NCBI GenBank assembly: GCA_963725145.1
Contig: CAVRXL010000012.1
Coordinates: 1,488,001 to 1,552,000 of the forward strand
DNA from: DATAEE01 sp963725145
Lineage (GTDB): Bacteria > Acidobacteriota > Vicinamibacteria > Vicinamibacterales > 2-12-FULL-66-21
Reading direction: 5' to 3'
Length of the DNA stretch: 64,000 nucleotides
Part shown: positions 8,880 to 18,412 of the stretch, piece after piece
Layout of the letters: the number at the start of each line of letters is the position of its first letter
Position numbering within the stretch: position 1 is the stretch's first letter
The notes under the pieces: model-generated
The model's database searches: none
What the model saw: the letters and a program-made list of their open reading frames with translations, nothing else
Told to the model about the DNA's origin: nothing
Made by a program: the position numbers and the translations under genes

Positions 8880-10409
8880 TTAGCGCCCCCCGCCCCCGGC
8901 CTCCTCGAGCGAAGGCAGCTCTACGGGCACCGACGGCTGCGTGGCATGGAGCGCCAGCAGCTCCTCCGACAGCGTCGAAACGTCGAGCCCGCCCTCTTCG
9001 TGGTACTCGTCGTCGGCGTTGACCGCCCAGACGTCGTGACGGGCGCCGAGCAGGTTCTGCGCCGCCAGGATCGCCGTCACCATCGAATGATCCTGGTTGT
9101 TGTACTTGTGCATGCCATTGCGTCCGGCCGCCTGGAAGTTCGTGAAGCCATCCAGGTAGCGGCGCACGACCTCGAGCGCCTGAACGAACCCGTCGTCATA
9201 AACCGGGTAGGCCTTCGGCATCCGGACGACCGCTCCGTCCAGGACACGGGCGCCTTTTAACAACCCGATGGCATCCAGCTCGCGCCCACCCAACGCGATC
9301 AGATCCGCGTCGGCCATCGCCCACAGGCCGTCTCCTTCAAAGCAGAAGTATTCGAGGCCGAGACAGGTCTTCGTCGCATCCGGCACCATCTCGGGACTCC
9401 AGTTCTTGAAGTTCTGGATTCGCCCGAGCTTGACCCTGGCATCGTGCACGTAGATCCAGTTGTCGGGAAACGCGTCCGGTGTGTCGAGGATGAGGGCGAC
9501 GGTCAGAAAGTCCCGATACTTCAACGCCGCCGCCGCATCGCGCACCTCGCGCGGCGCGGCGGGAGACAGCGATTCGACGAGCTCCCGCAGCGGCATGGTG
9601 GACAGGACCAGATCGGCCGGAAGCAGGGTCCTGAGGCCCTCGCGCTCGAATTCCACCCCGGTCATCTTTCCGTTCTCATGGCGTAGCCGGCTCACTTTAC
9701 ATCCCAAGAAGAGATGACCTCCGCGGTTCTGTATATCGGCGTGAAAGGCTTCCCACATCATGCCCGGCCCGAGCCTGGGGTACTCGAACTCATCAATAAG
9801 GGTCTTGATTTGCTCGCCCCCTTCCGCGCGCGGCTTGAATAGCATGTTTATGACGGCGGTTACGAGCGATAGGCCTTTGATGCGCTGAGCTGCCCACTGG
9901 GCCCCGATCCGGTCGCACGGGATCCCCCAGACTTTTTCGGTGTAGGTCTTGAAGAAAATCCCGTAGAGCCGGCGCCCGAACCTGTTCGACACCCAGTCCT
10001 CGAAACTGACTTCCGGCCGGATGGGGCGGACCCGAATCCAGAGATAGCTGAGGAGGACGCGGAACGATTCGATGATCCCGAGGCCCGTGAGCGCGTTGAG
10101 CGGTTTCAGCGGGTAGTCGAAGAAGCTCCCGCGATAGAAGATGCGCGACAGCCGGGGCCTCTTGAGCATGTCCGGGCCCAGCATCGCGTGCCACAGGTCC
10201 CGTACGGGCCCGACCTTCGTGAAGAAGCGATGGCCGCCGATGTCGAACCGGAAGCCCTTGTATTCGACAGTGCGCGCGAGCCCGCCGACCTGGCGGTCCC
10301 GCTCGAGCACGGTGACGTTCTGATTGCGCCTGAGCAGATAGTAGGCGGCTGTGAGCCCAGCCGGCCCCCCGCCGATCACGACGGCTGATGGTTTCGTCTG
10401 CTCGGTCAC
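8880..10409 (-). CDS. NAD(P)/FAD-dependent oxidoreductase, UDP-galactopyranose mutase/protoporphyrinogen oxidase-like
   Basis: 509 residues from a GTG start. The N-terminal Rossmann motif VVIGGGPAGLTAAYYL is followed by an ERDRQVGGLART segment and FDIGGHRFFTK, features of amine-oxidase/UDP-galactopyranose-mutase-like flavoproteins. Versions in polysaccharide loci interconvert or oxidise nucleotide sugars; the conserved GGHRFF loop argues for a sugar-related role over a porphyrin one. The exact substrate is not resolvable. It lies 15 bases downstream of the membrane protein gene at 10425 and may share its transcript. Confidence 0.8.
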   Translation of the reverse strand: MTEQTKPSAVVIGGGPAGLTAAYYLLRRNQNVTVLERDRQVGGLARTVEYKGFRFDIGGHRFFTKVGPVRDLWHAMLGPDMLKRPRLSRIFYRGSFFDYPLKPLNALTGLGIIESFRVLLSYLWIRVRPIRPEVSFEDWVSNRFGRRLYGIFFKTYTEKVWGIPCDRIGAQWAAQRIKGLSLVTAVINMLFKPRAEGGEQIKTLIDEFEYPRLGPGMMWEAFHADIQNRGGHLFLGCKVSRLRHENGKMTGVEFEREGLRTLLPADLVLSTMPLRELVESLSPAAPREVRDAAAALKYRDFLTVALILDTPDAFPDNWIYVHDARVKLGRIQNFKNWSPEMVPDATKTCLGLEYFCFEGDGLWAMADADLIALGGRELDAIGLLKGARVLDGAVVRMPKAYPVYDDGFVQALEVVRRYLDGFTNFQAAGRNGMHKYNNQDHSMVTAILAAQNLLGARHDVWAVNADDEYHEEGGLDVSTLSEELLALHATQPSVPVELPSLEEAGGGGR

Positions 10410-10424
10410 GGCGAACCATTCATT

Positions 10425-12033
10425 CTAGCGCGTCCTGTCCGCGGGCGATTCAATCAGGAAGCCGATGAGCAGAAACGGGTAGAACCAGGCCACGTACGTG
10501 CCGGTCGGATGAATCTTCAGCAGGTTCGCGCCGATGACGACCGCGGCTGTCAACAACGCCAGCGCCGGCGCGGAACGACACCGCGCCAGCGCGAAAGAGC
10601 CGCACGCGAACGCCACGAACGCGAGGAAGGCGGGTGTCGTGAGCCCCGACGTCCCACCGAGCGGGGCCATCAGCCAGCCGCGGATCCCGCCGCGCTGTCC
10701 CCAGAAACTGAACGGGCTGAACCCGTACCCCTCGGGATCGGTGTGGTGGCCGAAGGTGTCCCAGAGAATCGTCCCGATGAGCCCGCGCCCGGCCGCCGGC
10801 CGCGACAGAACGAGCACCGCGAGCGCGAGGACCGCGCCCGAGATCGCGAGCGTTGCGAGAAACCTCCGACGGGCGGCGGGACGATCCCAATAGAAACCCA
10901 GCCACGTCGGCGCGAGGAACGCCGGATAGAAGCCGACGCCCGCGGCGGTCGTCAGGAGGACGGCGGCGGCCGCAGGACGATCGAGCGCCGCAAAGGCCGC
11001 CAGCGTCACGGCTGCCGGCGCGATGTGCGACACGAACGTCATCCCTCCGATGAAGTACGCCTCTCCGCCCACTCCGAGCACGCAGGCGCTTCCGGCGTAG
11101 AGCGCCACGAGCGCCCATCCAACCTCGGGTCCGACGTGCGCGCGGCCGATTCGATGGAGTGCGACGAGGCCGAGCAGGTGGAACGCGATCGTGCAGAGCT
11201 TCGTCGCCGCGGACGGCGGCAGGATGTACGTCGAGTCGGCGCCCAGGGGTGGACTTGGAGAGGACACCGGATTGGCCGGCGCGGGATCGAACACGAGCTG
11301 AAAAGGCACGTGCGCCGCGTAGAGCAGAGGCCCGTAGCCGGCGGCCGGAGTACCCGTGAGGATCGGATCGCCATATGGGAGCAGCCCCCGCTCGCGGAGC
11401 CTCTGCCCGCCCAAGTTGACGAAGAATCCCGCGTCGTCGGGCGGCCGCACGGCGGCGGCAAACAGGTCGATCGCGACGAGCAGGACGGCGACCGACAGGA
11501 GCGCAGGCAAGGGGAGCGAAGGCCGCCACGTCGCCGACCGCGGGTGTACCACGCGCCACACGGCGAGGCCCATCAGCAGAAGGTTGACGAACACGATCCC
11601 GCAGAACACCCAGTCCATCAGCGTCACGGCGTACGGGTCGAGGAGGAGATCCAGAAACCGGAGGATGTCGAAGAACAGGAACCCCAGCGCCTGCATCGCG
11701 ACGAGCGCGACGTTCCGGGGATCCCCCGGCCGTTTGAAGTTGAAGCCGATCGCGAGCATGACGAGGAGCGACAGCCACAGGGCGCCCCCCTGGTTAGGCA
11801 CCCAGCTGCGGAGGAAAGACTGGCCGCGGTCGCTGCGAAGGTTGTCTCGAAGCCCCAGCACCAGGTCCTCTCGTAGAGACCATCTCGGGGATGGGCTCGA
11901 ACTTCGGGGTGTAAACCTGCCGAAGGACCTCGCGCTCCTGCCAGAGCTTGGACGGGCCCGTCCTCAGGCCGACGGCGGCGATGACGATCGCGGCCAGGAT
12001 CGCCGCGAGGACGGCCGGTGATACACGTTTCAT
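10425..12033 (-). CDS. Polytopic membrane protein, split by a frameshift near 11873
   Basis: The N-terminal part (from the ATG at 12033) reads MKRVSPAVLAAILAAIVIAAVG and runs to EPIPEMVSTR; a frame change then continues as LVLGLRDNLRSDRGQ into a 450-residue protein with about eleven membrane helices ending at 10425. Removing one G at about 11873 restores ...STRDLVLGLR... as one protein of about 530 residues. Read as is, there are two overlapping frames (11794-12033 and 10425-11861). A GT-C or O-antigen-type role is suggested only by topology, neighbours and a soluble loop near the middle. Indel or true split cannot be told apart here. Confidence 0.7.
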
Positions 12034-12083
12034 GCGCTTCGGCGACCGGGTGATCTATCGGGCGATCGGCGATCGTTTGTGAG

Positions 12084-13121
12084 TTACGACACCCACTTCA
12101 ACAGGCGGATGACGCCCATGCGCGCGGGCCGTCGGTGGGCTGAAGCGTCCGTGCGGCTGTGGATCTCGCGGCGGTGCGCCCGGTAATACTCGAACGCTCT
12201 CGAGAGCATCTCCGCGTTGGTGAGCGTCGGCGCCCAGGACAGCGCGCGCTTGATCTTGCCGGTGTCGAATATGAAGTCCTCGGCGATCATGCGGTACTGG
12301 TATGGCCCGAGCGGGGATATCCCGAGCGCGTGCGCGAGGCGCATGGCGGCGAGCGTGGGCAGCCTGGGCAGCGACGCTATCCGCGCTCCGGTGCCTGCGT
12401 GATCGATGACGTGCTGGTATACCTCGCGGAGCGGCGCGACGCCGTCCGACCCGACGTTGAAGACGCCCCGACCCGGATACGACATGGCCTTCATGCACGC
12501 GTCGGCGAGATCCTCGGCGTAGATGAACTGATACCGGTTCCTGCCCCCGCCGACGACCCACACGCGCCGACCCTCGTCGATGAACTCGAACAGAATGGCC
12601 AGGAGACCCAGCCGTCCGGCGTCGACGATGGTCGGGGTCCGGATGACGACCGCGTCGACGCGCCGCCCCGGTTTCAACAGCGCTTGCTCGGCCGCCCACT
12701 TGGAAGCGCCATACACTTCACGCGGGCGAGGTTCGTCCTCTTCGGTGACCGGGCGGTTGAACGGCTCCGCCCAGAGGCAGTTCGACGACGTGAAGACGAT
12801 TTTGCCGACGCCGTGCTCGTCGCAGAGGTCGGCGATGAGCTCTGTCCCGCCGACGTTGGAGGTCCAGAGCACGTTGCGATCCTTGACGTCGTGCGCCAGG
12901 ATCGCCGCGCAGTGGAAGACGCAGTCGAAACGGTGGCGCGCGAACAGCGGCCCCATCGCGGCGCGATCGCGGATGTCCGCCTGCACCGACACCAGCCGTT
13001 CATGAGAGACATCGTCGCGCTGGACGTCGACGTTGACGCAGGAGAGACCGCTCGCGAGTAGCCGGTTCTTCAGCACGCCGCCGAAGAACCCCGAGCCGCC
13101 GGTGAGCAGAACCGTGGACAT
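12084..13121 (-). CDS. NAD-dependent epimerase/dehydratase (extended SDR)
   Basis: 345 residues from the ATG at 13121, where the Rossmann motif VLLTGGSGFFGG follows at once; an ATG at 13142 would add seven residues. The catalytic YxxxK is YGASK, preceded by TSSNCLW. Such enzymes act on nucleotide sugars or, in 3-beta-HSD-like members, sterol-like substrates. The C-terminal 30 residues are basic and unlike the core. It is the first gene of a minus-strand group and is divergent from the 13159 gene with a 37-base gap. Confidence 0.85.
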   Translation of the reverse strand: MSTVLLTGGSGFFGGVLKNRLLASGLSCVNVDVQRDDVSHERLVSVQADIRDRAAMGPLFARHRFDCVFHCAAILAHDVKDRNVLWTSNVGGTELIADLCDEHGVGKIVFTSSNCLWAEPFNRPVTEEDEPRPREVYGASKWAAEQALLKPGRRVDAVVIRTPTIVDAGRLGLLAILFEFIDEGRRVWVVGGGRNRYQFIYAEDLADACMKAMSYPGRGVFNVGSDGVAPLREVYQHVIDHAGTGARIASLPRLPTLAAMRLAHALGISPLGPYQYRMIAEDFIFDTGKIKRALSWAPTLTNAEMLSRAFEYYRAHRREIHSRTDASAHRRPARMGVIRLLKWVS

Positions 13122-13158
13122 GCGCGGGGAACTGCGTATCATCTGAGGTTACCACCAC

Positions 13159-15237
13159 ATGGAGGAACGTGCCACATCGCGCGGGCTGGTGGCCGTCGCC
13201 TTCCTGGCGTGCTCGCTCGCGCTCCTGATCGCTCTCCGCGGCGTTCTTCCGCTCGCTCACGCGCTGCTGCTCGTCGGCATCGTCGCCTGGTACGCGGTGC
13301 CTGGCGTCCTCTTCGTCCGGCGCTCGGCACGCGGGCTGTTTGCGATAGCCATCGGCGCCGTCTGGGGCTATGCGGCGAGCTGCCTCGTGCTGCTCGCGCT
13401 GTGGGTGGCCGGCGTCCGGAACGAAACGCTGCTCCTGAGCGTCGCGCCAGTCATCGCCACCGCGATCCTCCTTCCGGTCGCCCGACGAGTCGATCTCTCG
13501 CTTCCCGCGCCCTGTCGGCGAGATCTTCTCGTTCTTTTGCTGCTCCTGCTCCTTGTCCCTCTGCTCGTCGGCCGTCCGTACGCACGGGTGGGGGAGTTGA
13601 CGCCCGACGGCCGCACGTATCGCGCGTACTTCACGGCCGACTTCATCTGGCGGATGGCGGTGACGGCGGAGGTCGCAAAGGGTGACGTGCCGCCGCGGAA
13701 CCAGTTCTACCTCGGGGACGATCTGCGGTACTACTGGCTGCCGGACCTCCTGCCGGCCGTCGAGTATCGCGCGCTCGGTCGTTCGCTCAGGCTCGAGCAG
13801 GTGCTACTTGCGCACGGCCTGGCGGTGGACGTGATGTTCGTCGCGTTCCTCTTCGCGTTCGCCAGGCATTGGACCTCGAGCGCTCCGGCCGCGGGGCTCG
13901 GCGTCGCCGCGGCGGTGCTGTTCAGCAGCTTCGAGGGGACCGAGCGCATCATCGCCTTCGCGCGTGGAGGCATCGACTTCGGCCATCTCCGGATGCTGAA
14001 CATCGACGCCATCACGCGGTGGGAATACGGCAGCCTGCCGGTCGATGGCCTGCAGCGCGTCCTGTTCTGGCAGCCCCAGCACGCAATGGGCTACGCCCTC
14101 GGCTACTCCGCGCTGCTGGTGGTCTGCCGGTCGGCGGGGACGCCAGGCATGCGCGGCGTCGCAGCCATGGGGCTCGCCGGAACGCTGCTCGCGGCAGCGC
14201 TCTTCTTCAGCAGTTTTTCCGCGATCATGCTCGGGTGCATCGTCGGAGTGGTCGCCGTCGCGCGATTCGCTGCGGTGCGCCGGTGGAAGGCGATGGCAGC
14301 CTCGGCCGTCGCGGCCGCCGTGCCGATCGGAGCCGCGGTCGGTGTGGCGCTTGCGCTCCACTATGTGGATCGAGGGGAGTCGCTCGTGCGGCTCCTCGTC
14401 AACCCGGCCGCGTTCACGCACCCGTGGCTGTCTGTTTTTCTCAGCTTCGGGTTGATGCTCCCTGCCGCGATCGCGGGCAGCTGGCTCGGTGTGAGATCGG
14501 GGGACGGGTGGCGGATCGCGCCGTTGTGGGCCGCGGTGCTGATAGCCTTCCTCTTCTACTTTTTCGTCGACGTGCGCGACCATCAGTACGTGTACGTCGG
14601 CTGGCGTGCCGGGCACCTTCTGTTCATCGCATTTGCCCCGCTCGCGGCCCTGGCGCTCCAGGAGCTCTGGCGGCGCGGAGTCCGCGCGCGTGTGATCACC
14701 GCGTCGGCGGCCTTGATCCTGGCGGCCGCGGCGGCGCCGACCCTCGCGGTCGACGTCTACAACGCCCAGGACACCGAGAACCGCGCGCAGGGGCCGGGGT
14801 TTCCCTGGACCCTCGTGCTGACGCCGGACGAACTGGCCGCGATCGACTGGATCCGGCGGTTCACGCCTGAAGACGCCGTCGTTCAGATCGAGCCCTATGT
14901 TCGAGGGAGGAGCACATGGGCTTACGTGCCGGCGTTCGCTGAGCGTCGCATGGCGGCGGGCCTACCGATCTCGATGGTTCCGCTCGATAAGTATGAAGCG
15001 GCCAGCGCTCGCGTTCGCAGCGTCTATACCTCGAGCGATGCACGCGACGCGCATCGAGCCGCGGTCGAGCTTGGGATCGAGTACCTCGTCGTCGGTCCTC
15101 CCGAACGGGAGGCCTATCCATCGTTCGAGCGCACGCTCGATCAACGACCCGAACTGTTCCGGCGCGTTTTCAAGAACGGATCGATGGCGATCTACTTCGT
15201 CGAACGCGACCGATCCAAGGTTTCCGGTCGTCGGTGA
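13159..15237 (+). CDS. Large polytopic membrane protein, GT-C-like
   Basis: 692 residues with about twelve membrane helices and a C-terminal soluble region of about 150 residues. A loop after the fourth helix reads DGRTYRAYFTADFIWRMAVTAE and is followed by FYLGDDLRYYWLPDLLP, an arrangement with acidic and aromatic residues like the substrate loop of GT-C enzymes. The tail ends VFKNGSMAIYFVERD. No exact family name can be given; a YYY/DUF2298-type assignment is possible. It is probably an envelope glycan transferase given its neighbours. Confidence 0.75.
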   Translation: MEERATSRGLVAVAFLACSLALLIALRGVLPLAHALLLVGIVAWYAVPGVLFVRRSARGLFAIAIGAVWGYAASCLVLLALWVAGVRNETLLLSVAPVIATAILLPVARRVDLSLPAPCRRDLLVLLLLLLLVPLLVGRPYARVGELTPDGRTYRAYFTADFIWRMAVTAEVAKGDVPPRNQFYLGDDLRYYWLPDLLPAVEYRALGRSLRLEQVLLAHGLAVDVMFVAFLFAFARHWTSSAPAAGLGVAAAVLFSSFEGTERIIAFARGGIDFGHLRMLNIDAITRWEYGSLPVDGLQRVLFWQPQHAMGYALGYSALLVVCRSAGTPGMRGVAAMGLAGTLLAAALFFSSFSAIMLGCIVGVVAVARFAAVRRWKAMAASAVAAAVPIGAAVGVALALHYVDRGESLVRLLVNPAAFTHPWLSVFLSFGLMLPAAIAGSWLGVRSGDGWRIAPLWAAVLIAFLFYFFVDVRDHQYVYVGWRAGHLLFIAFAPLAALALQELWRRGVRARVITASAALILAAAAAPTLAVDVYNAQDTENRAQGPGFPWTLVLTPDELAAIDWIRRFTPEDAVVQIEPYVRGRSTWAYVPAFAERRMAAGLPISMVPLDKYEAASARVRSVYTSSDARDAHRAAVELGIEYLVVGPPEREAYPSFERTLDQRPELFRRVFKNGSMAIYFVERDRSKVSGRR

Positions 15238-15287
15238 TGTGTTACCATGCGAAAATTCTTTCGCGGCGCCCACGCACGAGGAGATGC

Positions 15288-16037
15288 ATGCCGAAGATGA
15301 AGACCGCGCTACTAGCTTTCGCTCTCACGTTCGCCAGTGTCCCGCAGGCCGCCGCGCAGATGCAGTGGACCGACAAGGTCTTCCTCTACGTGAATTTTGG
15401 AGTTCAGGTCGGGTCGCAGGATCTCGAGATGGCGTCCGCGTTCGAGGTCTACGAGGAGCCGGCCACGCTCACCGGGACGACGAGCCTCGGGAGTGAGCCC
15501 ATCTTTGCGGACTTCGGCGGCGGCTACAAAGTCGGACGCAATCTGGCGGTTGCTCTAGGGTATGTGAACTACAACACCGAGAGCGACATGAGCGCCGTCG
15601 CGAGCATCCCGCATCCGATCATCACGGATGCCCCCCGCACCGTGAACGTCAACGTTCCTGGCGTGGGGCACGTAAGCCAGATGCTCAACTTCTCAGCGGT
15701 GTGGATGATGCCCTACACGGATCAGATTGACTTCGCGTTCTACGCCGGCCCGTCAATAATCTTCGCCCAACAAGATGTCGTCACCGGGATGACGATTGCG
15801 CCGGAGCCGGGGCCCGACTTCTCCAATCCGCAGGTCACGGCCGTCGAGACGACGGAGCAGAGCAAGACTTCCTTCGGTATTCACTTTGGCGCCGACATGG
15901 CGTACATGGTGAACAAGCGCTACGGGGTGGGCGGGGGAATCCGCTACGTGTGGGGCTCCGCCGATTTCGACGGCCTGGCCGATTCGGTCACGCTCGGTGG
16001 CTTCCAGATCATCGGCGGGCTCCGCGTGCGCTTCTAG
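15288..16037 (+). CDS. Outer-membrane beta-barrel protein
   Basis: 249 residues from an ATG at 15288 with GAGGAG just upstream; an ATG nine bases later is an alternative. A cleavable signal peptide (LLAFALTFASVPQAAAQ) precedes alternating amphipathic strands (LNFSAVWMMPYTD, FAFYAGPSIIFAQ, GVGGGIRYVWGSADF) and the chain ends in Phe (GGLRVRF), the usual C-terminal signal for barrel insertion. Ligand unknown. The spacer upstream contains a possible extended -10 (TGTTACCAT, 15241-15248). Confidence 0.8.
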   Translation: MPKMKTALLAFALTFASVPQAAAQMQWTDKVFLYVNFGVQVGSQDLEMASAFEVYEEPATLTGTTSLGSEPIFADFGGGYKVGRNLAVALGYVNYNTESDMSAVASIPHPIITDAPRTVNVNVPGVGHVSQMLNFSAVWMMPYTDQIDFAFYAGPSIIFAQQDVVTGMTIAPEPGPDFSNPQVTAVETTEQSKTSFGIHFGADMAYMVNKRYGVGGGIRYVWGSADFDGLADSVTLGGFQIIGGLRVRF

Positions 16038-16043
16038 CTTAGA

Positions 16044-16060
16044 CCGGGGCTCCGCCCCGG
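16044..16060. terminator. Hairpin between convergent genes
   Basis: CCGGGGC, loop TCC, GCCCCGG in the 46-base space between the stop codons of the beta-barrel gene and the convergent lipoprotein gene. No T run; a rho-independent-like bidirectional stop is plausible. Confidence 0.5.
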
Positions 16061-16083
16061 ACCCCGGCTCAGTCGCGGCCTCG

Positions 16084-17244
16084 CTACTGAATAATGCACG
16101 TGTCGACGCGGATGTCCGGATAGACGCGCGGTGGGCCCCACGTCGGAACGCCGGCGCCTTCGCCGTCGATGAGCACGTCATACTGCCGCTGGGACGTACC
16201 CTGGCCGGCGCATACGATGTCGCAGGAAATCCCGCCGCAGTTTGCGCCGCCGTCCTTTCTGAGGACTCCGTAGGGTCCTCCGGAGAATCCTCGCCGATTG
16301 AGGTCGCTCGCGATGTTACGCATCAGGCTGTTCAGATTGTTGTGGCCCACCGGCGTCCCGTACGCGCTTCGCTGGCACGACACGACATCGTAGTGCGTCG
16401 CTGGCGTTCCGCAGGCGGCAGGCGCCGGCGGACCGCCGGGCGGCGCCGTCACCCCGGCCGGAGTCTTGAACGAGCTGACTTCCCAGGCGCTGTGGACCTG
16501 GCCGTCGCTCGCCATCGACCGCCAGTACACGGTCGTTTGAGCCGGAAGCTCCGCGTTCGGCAGCCAGATCGTCTCGCCCGTGACGGTGTTCTCGGGGATC
16601 GATCCCAGCGCGAGCACCTGCGTGAAGCCCGGATCCCGCGCCACTTGGAACGCGTAGTTCACGTTCAGGATGGGCCCCTGCCGCGGCGAGTTCCGCACCT
16701 TCAGATGGGGCCGCTGGTTCTCGGCCGTTTGTCCGTTCACGGGCGCCAGGAGCTGCGGGTTGAACAACTGCGACGGAAGCTGGATCTCGAAATTCAGGCC
16801 GACGGCGAATGAACCGGTGTTGGCGCCGTCATACGCGCGCGCGCGCCAGAAGTAGACATGCCCGTCCGGGAGCCGATCAGGAAGCCGCAACGCCGTACGC
16901 CCCGTCTGCCCGCCCGTGCCCTCCGCGATCCCTTCACGAGCGAACACGACGTTCCGGAAGCCGCCATCGGCGGCGACCTCGAAGCGATAGAGCCGCGGCC
17001 GCGGACTGTTGGAGGCGGCATTCTCGACGAGCAACTGGAGTGGCTGCTCGTTGCTCTTGAGCCTCCAGCCCTGGCCCGGTTCTAACAGAACCGGCAACGA
17101 GATCTCGACACCCGGCATGGGCCCGGCGATGTAGGGGCTCAATGGGTTTTCGCTTTTTTCGCTTTTCGCGCACGTGACGGAGATCGCCGCGGCGGCGGTC
17201 ACCATTGCACACATCAGGAGCGGGCGGGAATAGGTGCGGAACAT
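16084..17244 (-). CDS. Lipoprotein with repeated beta-sandwich regions
   Basis: 386 residues from the ATG at 17244. The signal region MFRTYSRPLLMCAMVTAAAA ends with ISVTC (Cys25), a somewhat unusual lipobox. Two successive fibronectin-like units are visible (RLYRFEVAADGGFRNVVFA and NYAFQVARDPGFTQVLALG), each followed by a TVYWR/VYFWRARA strand. The C-terminal 100 residues contain six cysteines (CGTPATHYDVVSC, CGGISCDIVC) and look like a small disulfide-rich domain. Surface binding is likely, enzyme activity unproven. Confidence 0.8.
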   Translation of the reverse strand: MFRTYSRPLLMCAMVTAAAAISVTCAKSEKSENPLSPYIAGPMPGVEISLPVLLEPGQGWRLKSNEQPLQLLVENAASNSPRPRLYRFEVAADGGFRNVVFAREGIAEGTGGQTGRTALRLPDRLPDGHVYFWRARAYDGANTGSFAVGLNFEIQLPSQLFNPQLLAPVNGQTAENQRPHLKVRNSPRQGPILNVNYAFQVARDPGFTQVLALGSIPENTVTGETIWLPNAELPAQTTVYWRSMASDGQVHSAWEVSSFKTPAGVTAPPGGPPAPAACGTPATHYDVVSCQRSAYGTPVGHNNLNSLMRNIASDLNRRGFSGGPYGVLRKDGGANCGGISCDIVCAGQGTSQRQYDVLIDGEGAGVPTWGPPRVYPDIRVDTCIIQ

Positions 17245-17357
17245 GGGTAAACCCTGTACGGCCTCCGGCCGGACTGATACGTCGGGCGCTTCCGGACACC
17301 TATCGGCGCGGAACACACCCCGCTTTACAGGAGTCGTGCTCGGATGGGGAGCTTCAG

Positions 17358-18359
17358 TTAACCGGAGTCTTTAGGATAGAGCCCAGGCGGCTCACTGTCA
17401 AGAACTTGCAGGTTTTTCCGGGCTTTTTGCCGTGATGCGTAGAGCCCGGCGCCGACGAGTGAAAACGCCATGACCAGGCCGGCCCCGCCCAACGAGACGA
17501 CCAGCGCCGATTCCAGCGGCAGGCCAAGCCGCCGGAAATAGAACCCGAACGTGGCTTCCCGGACTCCGAGGCCGTTCAAAGACACGGGGATCATCTGCAC
17601 CAGGAGGCTTGCAGGGACGACGACCGCCAGGTCGTCGAGACCGATTGAGACGCGGAGCGAGCGGGCGATGGCGGCATAAAACAGGACCAGCAGCGCCTGC
17701 ACGACGAGCGCACCGCCGAAGCCCATCGCCAGCGCACCCGGCCGGTCCCGGAACCGTTCGAGAGCGCCCGTGAGCCGCTCGATCCGCACGTCCACCCACT
17801 CCCCGCCCATATGACGAAGCGGGGCACAGAGCGCGGCGACCGCAGATGGCTTGAGGACGACGATCAGGCCAAGCAAGAGGAACACTAGGAGCCCGAGCCA
17901 GACGAGCGGCGCGCCGATTGGACCGGCGCTGCGAGCGAGAGTGGCGCCCGCGGCGGCGATCAGGCCCAGCGCGATCACGCCGAGTCCACGATCGACGAGA
18001 ACGATGGTGGCGGCGAGCGTTTTCGAGCCCGCCGCCCCGGCAGTATCCGTCACCCGGACGACGTCGCCGCCGATGTTGCTCGGGAGAAAGTTGTTGAAGA
18101 ACGTGGCGACCAGGAACGACTCGGCGAGGCGGCCGGTGGTCGCATGAACGCCCTGCGCGTGCAGCAGCTTTCCCCACCGCCACGCGCTGACCCCGATCAT
18201 GGCCGCGTAGGCGGCCGCCGCGCCGACGATCCAGAGCAGGTTCGCGCCGCGCGCGAGCGCCCACAGACGCCCGACGTCGCTGCGGGCGAGGAGCAGCGAG
18301 ACCAGACCGACGCTGAGAACTGCCTTGAAGAGGAAAGCCGCCAGTGAACGGAGATTCAC
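17358..18359 (-). CDS. UPF0104 / LPG-synthase-TM membrane protein
   Basis: 333 residues, about eight membrane helices. Family motif FFNNFLPSNIGGDVVRV near residues 87-103 and MIPVSLNGLGVREATFG near residue 256. It is homologous in motif order to the protein at 5392. Probably handles a lipid-linked intermediate for the adjoining glycosyltransferase operon, from which it is divergent by 54 bases. The C-terminal tail (KNLQVLDSEPPGLYPKDSG) is polar. Confidence 0.85.
   Translation of the reverse strand: MNLRSLAAFLFKAVLSVGLVSLLLARSDVGRLWALARGANLLWIVGAAAAYAAMIGVSAWRWGKLLHAQGVHATTGRLAESFLVATFFNNFLPSNIGGDVVRVTDTAGAAGSKTLAATIVLVDRGLGVIALGLIAAAGATLARSAGPIGAPLVWLGLLVFLLLGLIVVLKPSAVAALCAPLRHMGGEWVDVRIERLTGALERFRDRPGALAMGFGGALVVQALLVLFYAAIARSLRVSIGLDDLAVVVPASLLVQMIPVSLNGLGVREATFGFYFRRLGLPLESALVVSLGGAGLVMAFSLVGAGLYASRQKARKNLQVLDSEPPGLYPKDSG
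17373..17401 (-). promoter_or_regulatory. Sigma-70-like promoter for the 16084-17244 lipoprotein
   Basis: On the minus strand TTGACA (perfect -35) and TATCCT are 17 bases apart, inside the 3' end of the UPF0104 gene. Transcription would begin near 17366, giving a leader of about 120 bases. Confidence 0.5.
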
Positions 18360-18388
18360 GCGGATGGGTCAGGCGCGAGTGTATCAGA

Positions 18389-18397
18389 TGGTACAAT
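18389..18397 (+). promoter_or_regulatory. Extended -10 element before the glycan operon
   Basis: TGGTACAAT matches the TGn-TATAAT form in five of six -10 positions; no good -35 is seen. Start would fall near 18404, nine bases before the first gene, giving a nearly leaderless transcript. Confidence 0.35.
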
Positions 18398-18412
18398 GCC
18401 TTGCCGCACCAG

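Noticed and set aside
11794..12033. An independent 79-residue gene overlapping the membrane protein
   Set aside because: Its first 55 residues join well to the downstream membrane protein after a one-base correction, and the last 24 residues are low-complexity out-of-frame sequence.
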